A DNA stretch of 35,577 bases from Clostridium sp. (GTDB lineage: Bacteria; Bacillota; Clostridia; Clostridiales; Clostridiaceae). Made by a program: the position numbers and the translations under genes. The DNA is taken from contig JAQUXS010000024.1 of the NCBI GenBank assembly GCA_028692255.1, positions 1 through 35,577 on the forward strand. Reading direction: 5' to 3'. The notes below the pieces were generated by a model. That model worked only from the letters and a program-made list of their open reading frames with translations. It searched no databases and was not told the origin of the DNA. This document shows, one piece after another, positions 7,288 through 16,069 of the stretch (positions are counted from its first letter, which is position 1; each line of letters begins with the position of its first letter).

Positions 7288-9480
7288 ATGAGTATACGTT
7301 ATAATTCTGAATTAAAATCTTTTAAATTAGATGCTAAAGATACAAGTTATATTATAGCAATTGTGGATAAAGAAAAATTCTTAGGACATGTTTATTATGG
7401 TGAGAAAATTCCAGATGAAAATGTTAATTATTTAATGCGATTAGAGGAACCACCATTTGTTCCTTCAAAAAACAATAGGGAAAGAATGTCTTTTTTAGAT
7501 TACTTTAAAACAGAATATTCTACTAGTGGTATTGGAGATTTTAGAGAACCTTGTCTTCAGGTGAAAATGACTTCGGGAACATCGGCCTCTAGTATATCAT
7601 ATGTTTCACATAAAATATACAGTGGTAAACCAAATTTAAAAGGTCTTCCAGCTACATTTGGTGAGAAAAGTGAATGTACAACTTTAGAGATAACGTGTAT
7701 AGATAAATGTTTAAATTTAGAAGTGGTTTTAATCTATACTGTTTTTGAAAATTTAGATGTTATAACAAGAAGTGTAAGGGTAAAAAATTGTTCACCTAAG
7801 AGTATTCGGCTTACACGTGTTTTGTCATGCACAGTAGATTTTGACAGGATTGACTTTGACATGATTACATTAAATGGTTCTTGGGCAAGGGAAAGATATA
7901 TAAATAGGAGAGGTGTTAATTTAGGAAAGCAAGGCGTTTCTTCAACAAGAGGTGAATCAAGTCATCAAGATAATCCTTTTGTAGCACTGATGGATAAAAA
8001 TGCTGATGAAGATAATGGAGAAGTATATGGTTTTAATTTTGTATATTCAGGTAATTTCATTGCTGAGGTTGAAGGGTGTGAATTTGACACAACACGTGTT
8101 GTAATGGGTATTAACCCCTTTGATTTCTCATGGAAGCTGGAGAAAGATGAAGAGTTTACTGCACCAGAAGTGGTTATGGTTTATTCTAATGAAGGGCTTG
8201 GAAAAATGTCAAGAACTTTTCATGATCTATATAGAAATCATCTTATCCGTGGGGAGTATAAAGATAAACAGCGTCCTATATTAATCAATAATTGGGAGGC
8301 AACTTATTTTGATTTTGATACTGAAAAATTAATAAGTTTAGCAAAAGAAGCCTCAAAGCTTGGAATTGAAATGTTAGTTATGGATGATGGATGGTTTGGA
8401 AAAAGAAATAGTGATAATTGTTCCTTAGGTGATTGGATAGTTAACGAAAATAAAATTAAAGGCGGACTTAAATATTTAGTTAGTGAAGTTAATAAGCTGA
8501 ATATGAAATTTGGAATTTGGTTTGAACCTGAGATGGTATCGCTAGATTCTGATTTATACAGAGCTCATCCTGATTGGTGCATACATATAGACGGTAGGGT
8601 AGGTGCTCTTAGTAGAAATCAATATGTATTAGATATATCAAGAAAAGAAGTTAGAAATTATGTGTATGAGAGCTTAAGAAAAATTTTAACCAGTGCAAAT
8701 ATTGAATATGTGAAATGGGATATGAACCGCAGATTAAGTGATATAGGCAGTAGTGGACTGCCATCAGATAGACAAGGTGAAATTTATCATAGATATGTTC
8801 TAGGAGTCTATGAACTTATGAATATGTTAACTTCAGAGTTTCCTCATTTGCTTCTTGAAAACTGCTCAAGTGGTGGTGGAAGATTTGATGCTGGCATGCT
8901 TTACTATAGTCCTCAAATTTGGACTTCAGACGATACTGATGCCATTGAAAGATTGAAGATTCAATATGGTACATCTTTAGTATATCCTGTGTCTACCATG
9001 GGTTCTCATGTGAGTGACTGCCCAAATCAAAGTGTTGGAAGAATGACACCATTTGAGACAAGAGGGAATGTTGCACTTTCAGGAACTTTTGGATATGAGC
9101 TTGATGTTACTAAAATTTCAAAGAAAGATCGAGAGTTAATACCAAAGCAAGTTAGTGAATACCACAAGTATAATAAATTAATTCGCAAAGGTGATTTATA
9201 TCGAATTGGGAACTTGTTTAAAAATGCTGAGTTTGACTGCGTAGAATATGTTTCAAAAAATAAAGATGAAGCTTTAGTAGTATATGTTCAAGTACTAAAT
9301 AGAGCAAATTATCATAGTAGAAGGATTTGCCTAAAAGGACTTGATAGGGAAACCTTTTATTGCAGTGAAGAAACAAATAAAATTTATTCTGGAGCTGTTC
9401 TTATGAATTGCGGCATATTGATTCAGAGTATGTTTGGTGATTTTAAAAGTAAATTAATTCATTTTACAAAAATTCACTAG
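7288..9480 (+). CDS. Alpha-galactosidase, glycoside hydrolase family 36
   Basis: 730 residues, the size of tetra- or dimeric bacterial GH36 enzymes. An N-terminal beta-sandwich (about 1-320) precedes a TIM barrel. The barrel has NNWEATYFDFD (334-344), VMDDGWFGKRN, the nucleophile motif KWDMN (Asp 478) and the acid/base motif WTSDDTDA (Asp 548). LENCSSGGGRFD is another family signature. No signal peptide is present, so it acts in the cytoplasm on imported melibiose, raffinose or galactomannan oligosaccharides, releasing galactose. The start ATG at 7288 follows GAGGGG. No transporter or galactose genes lie next to it; regulation probably runs through the cre-like site at 7194-7207. Confidence 0.95.
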   Translation: MSIRYNSELKSFKLDAKDTSYIIAIVDKEKFLGHVYYGEKIPDENVNYLMRLEEPPFVPSKNNRERMSFLDYFKTEYSTSGIGDFREPCLQVKMTSGTSASSISYVSHKIYSGKPNLKGLPATFGEKSECTTLEITCIDKCLNLEVVLIYTVFENLDVITRSVRVKNCSPKSIRLTRVLSCTVDFDRIDFDMITLNGSWARERYINRRGVNLGKQGVSSTRGESSHQDNPFVALMDKNADEDNGEVYGFNFVYSGNFIAEVEGCEFDTTRVVMGINPFDFSWKLEKDEEFTAPEVVMVYSNEGLGKMSRTFHDLYRNHLIRGEYKDKQRPILINNWEATYFDFDTEKLISLAKEASKLGIEMLVMDDGWFGKRNSDNCSLGDWIVNENKIKGGLKYLVSEVNKLNMKFGIWFEPEMVSLDSDLYRAHPDWCIHIDGRVGALSRNQYVLDISRKEVRNYVYESLRKILTSANIEYVKWDMNRRLSDIGSSGLPSDRQGEIYHRYVLGVYELMNMLTSEFPHLLLENCSSGGGRFDAGMLYYSPQIWTSDDTDAIERLKIQYGTSLVYPVSTMGSHVSDCPNQSVGRMTPFETRGNVALSGTFGYELDVTKISKKDRELIPKQVSEYHKYNKLIRKGDLYRIGNLFKNAEFDCVEYVSKNKDEALVVYVQVLNRANYHSRRICLKGLDRETFYCSEETNKIYSGAVLMNCGILIQSMFGDFKSKLIHFTKIH

Positions 9481-9566
9481 AATTATGTTTTAAGAAAATA
9501 TAGTGATATAATTTGTGTATAAATAAAATTGTAAAAATGGATTATATGTGGAAGGAGAATAACATT

Positions 9567-9761
9567 ATGGACAAGTTTTCAATTAAAAATACTACAAAGG
9601 AACAACGAGAAAAGATTGTAAGGGATTCTCTTGGAGGTGATGGCGTAGGCTGTGAAGTTTACGGAGCAGATGATGCTTATGAAATGTATAAACCATATAT
9701 TGATGGCAAAAAAGAGATTTCTGAGATAAATAATGGATTTAAGTATAATTTAGTTAGGTAG
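9567..9761 (+). CDS. Small conserved clostridial protein, function unknown
   Basis: 64 residues from the ATG at 9567, placed 8 bases after GGAGAA; an in-frame ATG at 9513 lacks a ribosome binding site. The sequence starts MDKFSIKNTTKEQREKIVRD, continues SLGGDGVGCEVYGADDAYEMY and ends in KPYIDGKKEISEINNGF. It is soluble, with no signal peptide or membrane helix. From memory, short proteins with the same KEQREKIVRDSL and YxPYIDGKKE(I/L)xEIN blocks are common in clostridia, often with more cysteines in the middle than the single one here. No function is established. It is followed by its own terminator. Confidence 0.75.
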   Translation: MDKFSIKNTTKEQREKIVRDSLGGDGVGCEVYGADDAYEMYKPYIDGKKEISEINNGFKYNLVR

Positions 9762-9805
9762 TATATATAATTTATACTTATAAGAAAATGCATATTAATA
9801 AGAGG

Positions 9806-9842
9806 CTGTCGCTCTAAAAAATAGTGTGGCAGTTTATTTTTT
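9806..9842 (+). terminator. Intrinsic terminator after the 64-residue protein
   Basis: CTGTCGCT (9806-9813) pairs, with G-U wobbles, with AGTGTGGCAG (ending 9832), followed by TTTATTTTTT. Confidence 0.65.
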
Positions 9843-9886
9843 ACATTGATATCATATGAAATATTATCATAATTGATAAGTATTTA

Positions 9887-9925
9887 TTGAAAAAAGTTTA
9901 ACTTAAATGTTATTATATAAACATT
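9887..9925 (+). promoter_or_regulatory. Candidate promoter and dyad operator of the PadR-type gene
   Basis: TTGAAA (9887-9892) and TATTAT (9911-9916) are 18 bases apart. A perfect dyad AATGTT-N8-AACATT (9906-9925) covers the -10 box. PadR-family regulators commonly bind ATGT...ACAT dyads in their own promoters, so autoregulation is plausible. Both elements are inferred. Confidence 0.45.
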
Positions 9926-9979
9926 AATATTAATACAAAAAAGAGGTGGAATTCAGCATATTTTTATACTGGAGAAAAA

Positions 9980-10354
9980 ATGAATAAAGGTGAAGGAAGA
10001 ACTAGAAGTGTATTAAAATTAAATACAACGTCAATGGCAAAATTAATTGTACTGGATTTACTAATTAAACGTGAATACTATGGAAATGAAATAATTCATG
10101 ATTTATATGAGATATTTAATTATACATGGAAACCGAGCCCTGGGCTTATTTATCCTCTACTTAGAGATATGGAGGACAATGGATGGATAAAGGGTTGGTG
10201 GATGGAGCCGGATAAAAAAACTATTAGGAAATATAAAATAACTGATGAGGGTATAAAATATTATAATAGAATTAAATTGACGTATAAGGCATTAATAGAT
10301 GATAATATATTATTTTTAAAATCTATTTTAAATCAAGTATACATAAAAAAATAA
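9980..10354 (+). CDS. PadR family transcriptional regulator
   Basis: 124 residues. The winged helix covers about 20-95: LIVLDLLIKREYYGNEIIHD, then SPGLIYPLLRDMEDNGWIKG, the recognition helix and wing signature of PadR proteins, then KYKITDEGIKYY. A short helical C-terminus for dimer formation follows, as in subfamily-2 members. It probably represses itself through the dyad at 9906-9925 and may control the SGNH hydrolase 55 bases downstream on the same strand. Start: ATG at 9980 preceded by GGAG. The ligand is unknown. Confidence 0.88.
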   Translation: MNKGEGRTRSVLKLNTTSMAKLIVLDLLIKREYYGNEIIHDLYEIFNYTWKPSPGLIYPLLRDMEDNGWIKGWWMEPDKKTIRKYKITDEGIKYYNRIKLTYKALIDDNILFLKSILNQVYIKK

Positions 10355-10409
10355 GAAAATTTAATAAATTTATTTTATATAAATTAGGTTTAAGAGGGGA
10401 TGGACAACA

Positions 10410-11084
10410 ATGGAAATAACAAGAACGTTTAAAAATATTGTAATGAATTGTCTTGGAGATTCCACCACTTGGGGAGATAATGGAATTGGAACAGGTGGAA
10501 ATCAAATTTCTTGGACTACTCAGATACAGCAATTTATTAAGTTTAAAACTATACATAATTATGGAGTGAAGGGATCAAGAATAACTATTACTACTGATAG
10601 AGATGACAGCTTCGTTGAACGTTATAAGGATATGGAAAATAATGCTGATATTATTACAGTGCTTGGTGGAGTGAATGATTTTCAGCACGATGTGCCTTTA
10701 GGTGATGCAAGTTCTTTTGATCCTCATTATTTCTACGGTGCACTTAATAATATTATTTCGGGATTATTAAAAAAATACCCAGATAAAAAAATAATATTTA
10801 TGACACCTATGAAAAATAATTTTGTGCATCCTACTAAAAATTATCCGGATTCATTTAGCTGCAATAAATTAAATTTAAAACAAGTTGATTATGTAAATGC
10901 TATAAAAATAATATGTGATTATTATAATGTCCCTATATTAGACTTATACAGAGAAAGTGGGATTTCTCCATATAGTGAATATCAAGCCAAGTTATACATG
11001 CCTGATAAAATGCATTATAGCAAGGAAGGGTACTGCAGACTGGCAAAGAAAATTGCTGAATATTTAAATAATATACAATTATAG
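10410..11084 (+). CDS. SGNH/GDSL hydrolase
   Basis: 224 residues. Block I GDSTTWGDNG has the nucleophilic Ser at 18, block III GGVND has the oxyanion Asn at 89, and block V DKMH has Asp 199 and His 202, so the Ser-His-Asp triad is complete. The family includes esterases and carbohydrate deacetylases that remove acetyl groups from xylan or cell-wall sugars. There is no signal peptide, so it acts inside the cell or leaves by an unusual route. It lies 55 bases behind the PadR gene and is probably cotranscribed with it. Substrate is not predictable; intracellular deacetylation of imported oligosaccharides is one option, given the glycosidases in the window. Confidence 0.87.
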   Translation: MEITRTFKNIVMNCLGDSTTWGDNGIGTGGNQISWTTQIQQFIKFKTIHNYGVKGSRITITTDRDDSFVERYKDMENNADIITVLGGVNDFQHDVPLGDASSFDPHYFYGALNNIISGLLKKYPDKKIIFMTPMKNNFVHPTKNYPDSFSCNKLNLKQVDYVNAIKIICDYYNVPILDLYRESGISPYSEYQAKLYMPDKMHYSKEGYCRLAKKIAEYLNNIQL

Positions 11085-11164
11085 TAGCTGTAAATATTAT
11101 GAAAAAACTATATAATATAAGATGATAGTAATTTAAATGAGATAAATATCAAGGAGGATATAAA

Positions 11165-12844
11165 ATGGTAGATGAAAATTTTAAATTATCAACGCTTCCT
11201 TATGAGAGAGTAACAATTGAATCTTTTGAAAAAGAAGCCTCAAAAATAATAAAAGATTTTAAATATGCTAAAAGTGGTGAGGAGCAGTATGTGGTTCATA
11301 AAAAATATTATGCTTTAATGGAGAAGATTAGAACTGCAATGGTTTTAGCTCAAATGAGACATGACGGAGATGTGTCAGATGAATTTTATGAAAGCGAACA
11401 GGAATATTATGATGAAATATCTCCTAAAATAAGCAGCTTTGAAGTTAAATATCAAAAGATGCTTTTTAATTCTAAATATAGGAGTTACTTTGAAGATAAG
11501 ATTGGGAAAGTTTCATTTAAAGATATTGAAATTAAGTTAAAGTCATTTGATGATGTACTGATTCCACTTCAGCAGGAAGAAAATATGCTTACATCAAAAT
11601 ACAATAAATTAATTGCTCAGACTAAAGTTGATTTTAGAGGTGAAACACTTAATATTTCTTTACTTGGAAAATATATAAAGTCAAAAGACAGAGAAACAAG
11701 AATTGAAGCTTCAAAAGCAAAAAGTGAAAAACTAGTGTCTATTGAAGATGAATTAGATGAAATTTTTGATAAGCTTGTAGCTAATCGTAATGCACAGGCA
11801 AAGGCAATGAAATACGATAATTATGTTGAACTTGGTTATTATAAGATGGGACGTAATTCATATGACAAAAATGATGTCGCTAAATTTAGAAATCAAGTTA
11901 AGAAGGTTTTAGTACCTTTTGCATCAAAAATGCACGAAGGGAGAAGAAAACGTCTTGGACTAGAGAAACTTGATTATGTTGATGAGGGAATTTGTTTCCC
12001 TAATGGGAATCCTGCACCTATTGGAACTGCAGATGATATTTTTGCAGCAGGTAAGAAAATGTATAGTGAATTATCACCTGAAACAGAGGGGTTTTTTAAC
12101 TTTATGCTAAAACATGAATTGTTTGATGTTCTTGGCAGACATAATAAAACGGCAGGGGGATATATGGATATGCTTCCGCTTTATAAAGCACCTATTATCT
12201 TTGCTAATTTTAATGGTACCAGTGGTGATGTAGATGTTATGACACATGAATGCGGTCACGCTTTTCAAGGTTATATAACAAGAAATGATAAAGTACCAGA
12301 ACATAACAACATAACAAGTGAAACAGCTGAAACTCACTCAATGTCAATGGAATTTTTCACAGAGAAATGGATGAATCTATTCTTTGGTAATAGAGCAGAT
12401 GATTATAGAAAAATGCACATTGAGGATGCCATTGCATTTATACCATATGGATGCATGATAGATGAATTTCAAGAGATAATATATACAAAACCAGATCTTA
12501 CTCCATCTGATAGGAGAGAAGTTTGGAAACAGCTAGAAAAAGAATATAAACCGCATCTTGATTTTAAATATAGTAAATTCTTTGGAGAGGGACGTACTTG
12601 GCAGATGCAGATACATGTATTTAACTGGCCATTTTACTATATTGATTACTGTCTTGCACAAACCTGTGCACTTCAATTTAAAATAAGAATGGATGAAGAT
12701 TATAAGGATGCATGGAATAAATATCTTGCCTTTTCACTAGAGTCAGCAAAAGGCTATTTTCCTGATATGCTTCATAACGTAGGACTTAAGAGTCCTTTTG
12801 AAGATGGCTTTATGCAGGAACTTGTAGATAAGATTAAATTATAA
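11165..12844 (+). CDS. M3 family oligoendopeptidase (PepF-like)
   Basis: 559 residues, somewhat shorter than classical PepF (about 600) and typical of the clostridial M3 branch. The zinc site is HECGH (361-365), with Glu 389 in ETAETHS as the likely third ligand. The N-terminal half is helical, as in the closed-channel fold that limits substrates to short peptides. It degrades cytoplasmic peptides; no secretion signal is present. Start: ATG at 11165 with AAGGAGG. It has its own terminator at 12850-12895 and a possible TATAAT box at 11111-11116, so it is probably a single-gene unit. Confidence 0.93.
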   Translation: MVDENFKLSTLPYERVTIESFEKEASKIIKDFKYAKSGEEQYVVHKKYYALMEKIRTAMVLAQMRHDGDVSDEFYESEQEYYDEISPKISSFEVKYQKMLFNSKYRSYFEDKIGKVSFKDIEIKLKSFDDVLIPLQQEENMLTSKYNKLIAQTKVDFRGETLNISLLGKYIKSKDRETRIEASKAKSEKLVSIEDELDEIFDKLVANRNAQAKAMKYDNYVELGYYKMGRNSYDKNDVAKFRNQVKKVLVPFASKMHEGRRKRLGLEKLDYVDEGICFPNGNPAPIGTADDIFAAGKKMYSELSPETEGFFNFMLKHELFDVLGRHNKTAGGYMDMLPLYKAPIIFANFNGTSGDVDVMTHECGHAFQGYITRNDKVPEHNNITSETAETHSMSMEFFTEKWMNLFFGNRADDYRKMHIEDAIAFIPYGCMIDEFQEIIYTKPDLTPSDRREVWKQLEKEYKPHLDFKYSKFFGEGRTWQMQIHVFNWPFYYIDYCLAQTCALQFKIRMDEDYKDAWNKYLAFSLESAKGYFPDMLHNVGLKSPFEDGFMQELVDKIKL

Positions 12845-12849
12845 AAGGG

Positions 12850-12895
12850 TACCCTATAGATAGACAAAAAAGTTCTATACTATAGGGTATTTTAT
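12850..12895 (+). terminator. Intrinsic terminator after the oligoendopeptidase
   Basis: TACCCTATAG (12850-12859) pairs perfectly with CTATAGGGTA (12880-12889), followed by TTTTATTGTTT. It could also serve the convergent minus-strand gene. Confidence 0.8.
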
Positions 12896-12921
12896 TGTTT
12901 ATTTGCTATATTAATAAATGG

Positions 12922-13746
12922 TTAACGGCATTTGTATACATCTATTTCAATAAGTTTCCATTGTTTAGTTGTATTATCTAATACAAATTGTGCAACCTCA
13001 ATATCAGTACCATTTGTAAGCTGAAAAAACATAAATTTATATTCACAGTCATCAGTACCAGTTATATAAATATTTTTAATATAACCTATTTGTTTTGTTG
13101 GATGTCTTTTTTTTATTAAATGACACCAATCACCATAAGTTAGATCTACATACATTTCAGCATTATGTGACCAGCCATGGTAAGCAGCACATAAAAAATC
13201 CTCATGTTTTAGTTCAATAGTGGATATTTTATGCTTGGTATTTTCTTTCTTGGTATATATAAAACCGTAGTAGTATGCAAAACTAATATTGGTACCTAAT
13301 GTATTTTCAATTGTTTCTATTTCAATAAAATGTTTGCTGATAATACTATTGGTAAGTTTAGATGGAACAATGTGCAATTTTACTAAGTTTATATGTCCAA
13401 TGTTTTGGAAAAATGAAAGATATTTTTTATAATTTATAGTATTTTGAAATTCTGATGTGAAAAAATTATATGATATAGGATATGGACTCTTTGCAAGACC
13501 TATGGAACCACAGCCGCCATTTGTTACGCTCTCAGCTTCTCTAAGAATGCTAAAATAATTTATAATAGTATCAACTGGAGATATAAATAAATTATCTGGA
13601 AGAGTTATCTTATTGTAATCTTCATTTGAATATTTGTCATAGAAATTATAACCAAAATATCTTATATTAATTGAAGGAAATTTTGATGGTCTAAAATATC
13701 TTTCATTATATTTAAAAGTATCATAACTATTCTTTGAAAAATTCAA
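12922..13746 (-). CDS. Orphan protein of unknown function
   Basis: 274 residues from a TTG at 13746, placed 6 bases after AAGGTG. A GTG three codons earlier (13755) lies inside that ribosome binding site and is less likely. I do not recognise the family. It has no signal peptide and no membrane helix, and is rich in Tyr, Phe, Asn and Lys. Features include NGGCGSIGLAKSPYPISYNF (about 77-96), AAYHGWSHNAEMYVDLTYGD (about 187-206) and a beta-rich end, ITGTDDCEYKFMFFQ...AQFVLDNTTKQWKLIEIDVY. That C-terminal pattern faintly resembles NTF2-like domains, but this is a guess. It stands alone, convergent to the oligoendopeptidase and divergent from the PAP2 gene. Confidence 0.7.
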   Translation of the reverse strand: MNFSKNSYDTFKYNERYFRPSKFPSINIRYFGYNFYDKYSNEDYNKITLPDNLFISPVDTIINYFSILREAESVTNGGCGSIGLAKSPYPISYNFFTSEFQNTINYKKYLSFFQNIGHINLVKLHIVPSKLTNSIISKHFIEIETIENTLGTNISFAYYYGFIYTKKENTKHKISTIELKHEDFLCAAYHGWSHNAEMYVDLTYGDWCHLIKKRHPTKQIGYIKNIYITGTDDCEYKFMFFQLTNGTDIEVAQFVLDNTTKQWKLIEIDVYKCR

Positions 13747-13898
13747 TCTGAACACCTTAAAATATTAATTGTTAATATTAATATATCTATGCTATAAGAA
13801 AAATGTTAAAAGAAATTTATCTGTATTTAATGTGATTTTAATTTTAACCATTCATAATTAAGATATAAAAAAGTTTTCATGTAAAAAGAGGTGTCTAT

Positions 13899-14426
13899 AT
13901 GAACTTTAATGTTTTGAATGGAATAAGTGTACTTGATAATTATATTTTGTTTATTATAAGAAAATATATTCAAAATAAATATCTAGATAAAGTAATGTGG
14001 CTAATGACAACTATGGGAAATGGCGGCGCCATATGGGTATTAATATCAATTATATTAATATTAAATGTTCAATATAGGGAAGTTGGCAATATAACACTAC
14101 TTACGTTGTTACTAAGCACAATTATAAGTGAGGGAATAATAAAACATATAGTAAAAAGAATTAGACCATGCAATAATGAAAATAATTTTAATCTGCTAAT
14201 TTCAAAGCCAATATCCTATTCTTTTCCATCTGGACATACAGTATCTTCTTTTGCTGTTGCATCTGTATTGTCTTCATACTTTGTACAATATAGTTTGATT
14301 TTTATGGGGATAGCTTCTTTAATAGCATTATCGAGAATATATTTGCATGTTCATTATCCATCTGATATTATAGCAGGTATATTGATTGGTGTTTTATGTT
14401 CAAAATTAATATTTTTAACTTTATAA
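13899..14426 (+). CDS. PAP2 family membrane phosphatase
   Basis: 175 residues, five to six membrane helices. The three phosphatase motifs are present: KHIVKRIRP (KxxxxxxRP), FPSGHTVSS (PSGH) and SRIYLHVHYPSD (SRxxxxxHxxxD). These enzymes remove phosphate from lipid substrates such as undecaprenyl pyrophosphate or phosphatidate at the outer face of the membrane. It heads a run of polytopic envelope genes (14568-19084) that are expected to use polyprenyl-linked sugars, so a role in carrier-lipid recycling is plausible. Start: ATG at 13899 after AGAGGTG. Confidence 0.9.
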   Translation: MNFNVLNGISVLDNYILFIIRKYIQNKYLDKVMWLMTTMGNGGAIWVLISIILILNVQYREVGNITLLTLLLSTIISEGIIKHIVKRIRPCNNENNFNLLISKPISYSFPSGHTVSSFAVASVLSSYFVQYSLIFMGIASLIALSRIYLHVHYPSDIIAGILIGVLCSKLIFLTL

Positions 14427-14567
14427 AAAGAAAGTAAGATCTAGAGCTACAGCCTCCTATTTTAGATAATTTATTGTATATCACATAATATTTACAAAGC
14501 GTTGATACTAATGCAATAATTTATGTAATATAATAAATATTATCAAAATGAATAGGAGCAAAACATA

Positions 14568-15995
14568 ATGCAGTTTATTAAAAATAATTTATTAAAAATA
14601 GTGATAGCATTTATAATATTGATTTTATCAGTATTATCTTTATATACAGTAATTAATTATAAAAGTACGTCTATCAATAATTCACAAATTAAATATGCAC
14701 CTTCTTTTATAGTGTATGCAGTTACATTCTTTGCCTTATTCATTGCAGTTTATCTAGTTATAAGATGTAAGAAAATAAAAATAAGTAATGAAAATGAACA
14801 TATTATTATCTTTGGAATAGTTGTGTCAGGAATACTTTTACGTATTTTCACAGGTTTACTTATAGATGGTCAGCCTTTTGATATTAATATATATAAAAAA
14901 TGGGCGACTTCTGCAGCAAATAATTTACTTGGAGTTTATAGTGGCAATTCTTCAGTGGACTATCCGCCTATATACATATATGTTTTGTTTATAGTTGGCA
15001 AATTTGCGTCTATTGCTGTACTGTCTAAATATATCTATCTTCTACTTAAAATGCCATCTATAATTGCAGACATAGTTTCAGCTTATTTTATATATAAAAT
15101 TTCTAAAAAACACATTTCAACAGAGTTAAGTTTAATGTTAGGTGCTTTTTATATGTTTAATCCAGCTGTTATCATAAACTCAACAATATGGGGACAGACA
15201 GACTCATTATTTACTTTAATACTTATATTTGCAATGTACTTATTACAAGAAAACAAAATTGTATTTTCTACAATGTTTTTTACTGTTTTAGTACTTATGA
15301 AGCCTCAGGGAATAATATTCTTACCACTATTATTGTTTAAATATATAATTGATAAGGATATAAGGACAGTTTTAAAATCTGTTTCAGCTGGAATTATAAC
15401 TGGTATTATTATTATACTTCCATTTTCAATTAGAAGTGGTTTTGTATGGATATTTAGACTATATCTTAAAGGTGTGTCTGAATACCCTTATGCAACTGAT
15501 AATGCATTTAATTTTTACAGCTTAATTGGAGCAAATCAAGTGAATTATTCAACTAAATTTTTACTTCTTAATTATAATACGTGGGGAACAATTGCCATTG
15601 TATTGGTAACAATTTTTGCTGGATTTATATATTTGAAAGGAAATGGCGGGAAAACATTGTTCATGTCAGCACTTATTGAAATAGTAGGCGTATTTAATTT
15701 CTCAATGGGAATGCATGAAAGATATATGTTTACAGCTGTTGCACTGGCTATTTTTACATTTATATATTACAAAGATAAAAGACTATTAATTTTAAGCAGT
15801 TTATTTACGGTTATAATCTATATAAATACTCAAGTGAGTTTATTTACTCAGTTTAATAATATTAGTGCTATACCGTATAATTTTGTAACAATTTTCACAT
15901 CACTTTTAAATGTTTTAAGTTTTATATATCTTGCAATAACTGCTGTTAATTTAGTTATTAAGAGACAATCACATAATCTTTACACAAAGTTTTGA
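14568..15995 (+). CDS. Polytopic GT-C fold glycosyltransferase-like protein (GT87/mannosyltransferase type)
   Basis: 475 residues with roughly ten to twelve transmembrane helices. After the second helix it carries an extracytoplasmic loop, DGQPFDINIYKKWATSAA, with the acidic residue expected of GT-C enzymes, then VDYPPIYIYVLF, IWGQTDSLFTL, MKPQGIIFLPLL and MGMHERYMF, all typical of polyprenyl-phosphate-sugar-dependent mannosyl/glucosyltransferases. It would move a sugar from a lipid carrier to a surface acceptor outside the membrane. The neighbour downstream is a decayed GT39-type transferase. Start: ATG at 14568, preceded by ATAGGAGC. The sugar and acceptor cannot be told. Confidence 0.8.
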   Translation: MQFIKNNLLKIVIAFIILILSVLSLYTVINYKSTSINNSQIKYAPSFIVYAVTFFALFIAVYLVIRCKKIKISNENEHIIIFGIVVSGILLRIFTGLLIDGQPFDINIYKKWATSAANNLLGVYSGNSSVDYPPIYIYVLFIVGKFASIAVLSKYIYLLLKMPSIIADIVSAYFIYKISKKHISTELSLMLGAFYMFNPAVIINSTIWGQTDSLFTLILIFAMYLLQENKIVFSTMFFTVLVLMKPQGIIFLPLLLFKYIIDKDIRTVLKSVSAGIITGIIIILPFSIRSGFVWIFRLYLKGVSEYPYATDNAFNFYSLIGANQVNYSTKFLLLNYNTWGTIAIVLVTIFAGFIYLKGNGGKTLFMSALIEIVGVFNFSMGMHERYMFTAVALAIFTFIYYKDKRLLILSSLFTVIIYINTQVSLFTQFNNISAIPYNFVTIFTSLLNVLSFIYLAITAVNLVIKRQSHNLYTKF

Positions 15996-16069
15996 TATTT
16001 GTAAGATAAATAATTGCTATACTCTAGCTATATTAAAAATTAATTTATAAAAAGAGTAGTGAGTGATTA

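Noticed and set aside
9980-13746. PadR regulator, SGNH hydrolase, peptidase and orphan gene considered as a defence or secretion island
   Set aside because: The genes are on different strands with separate terminators, have ordinary metabolic signatures, and show no mobile element, toxin or nuclease motif.
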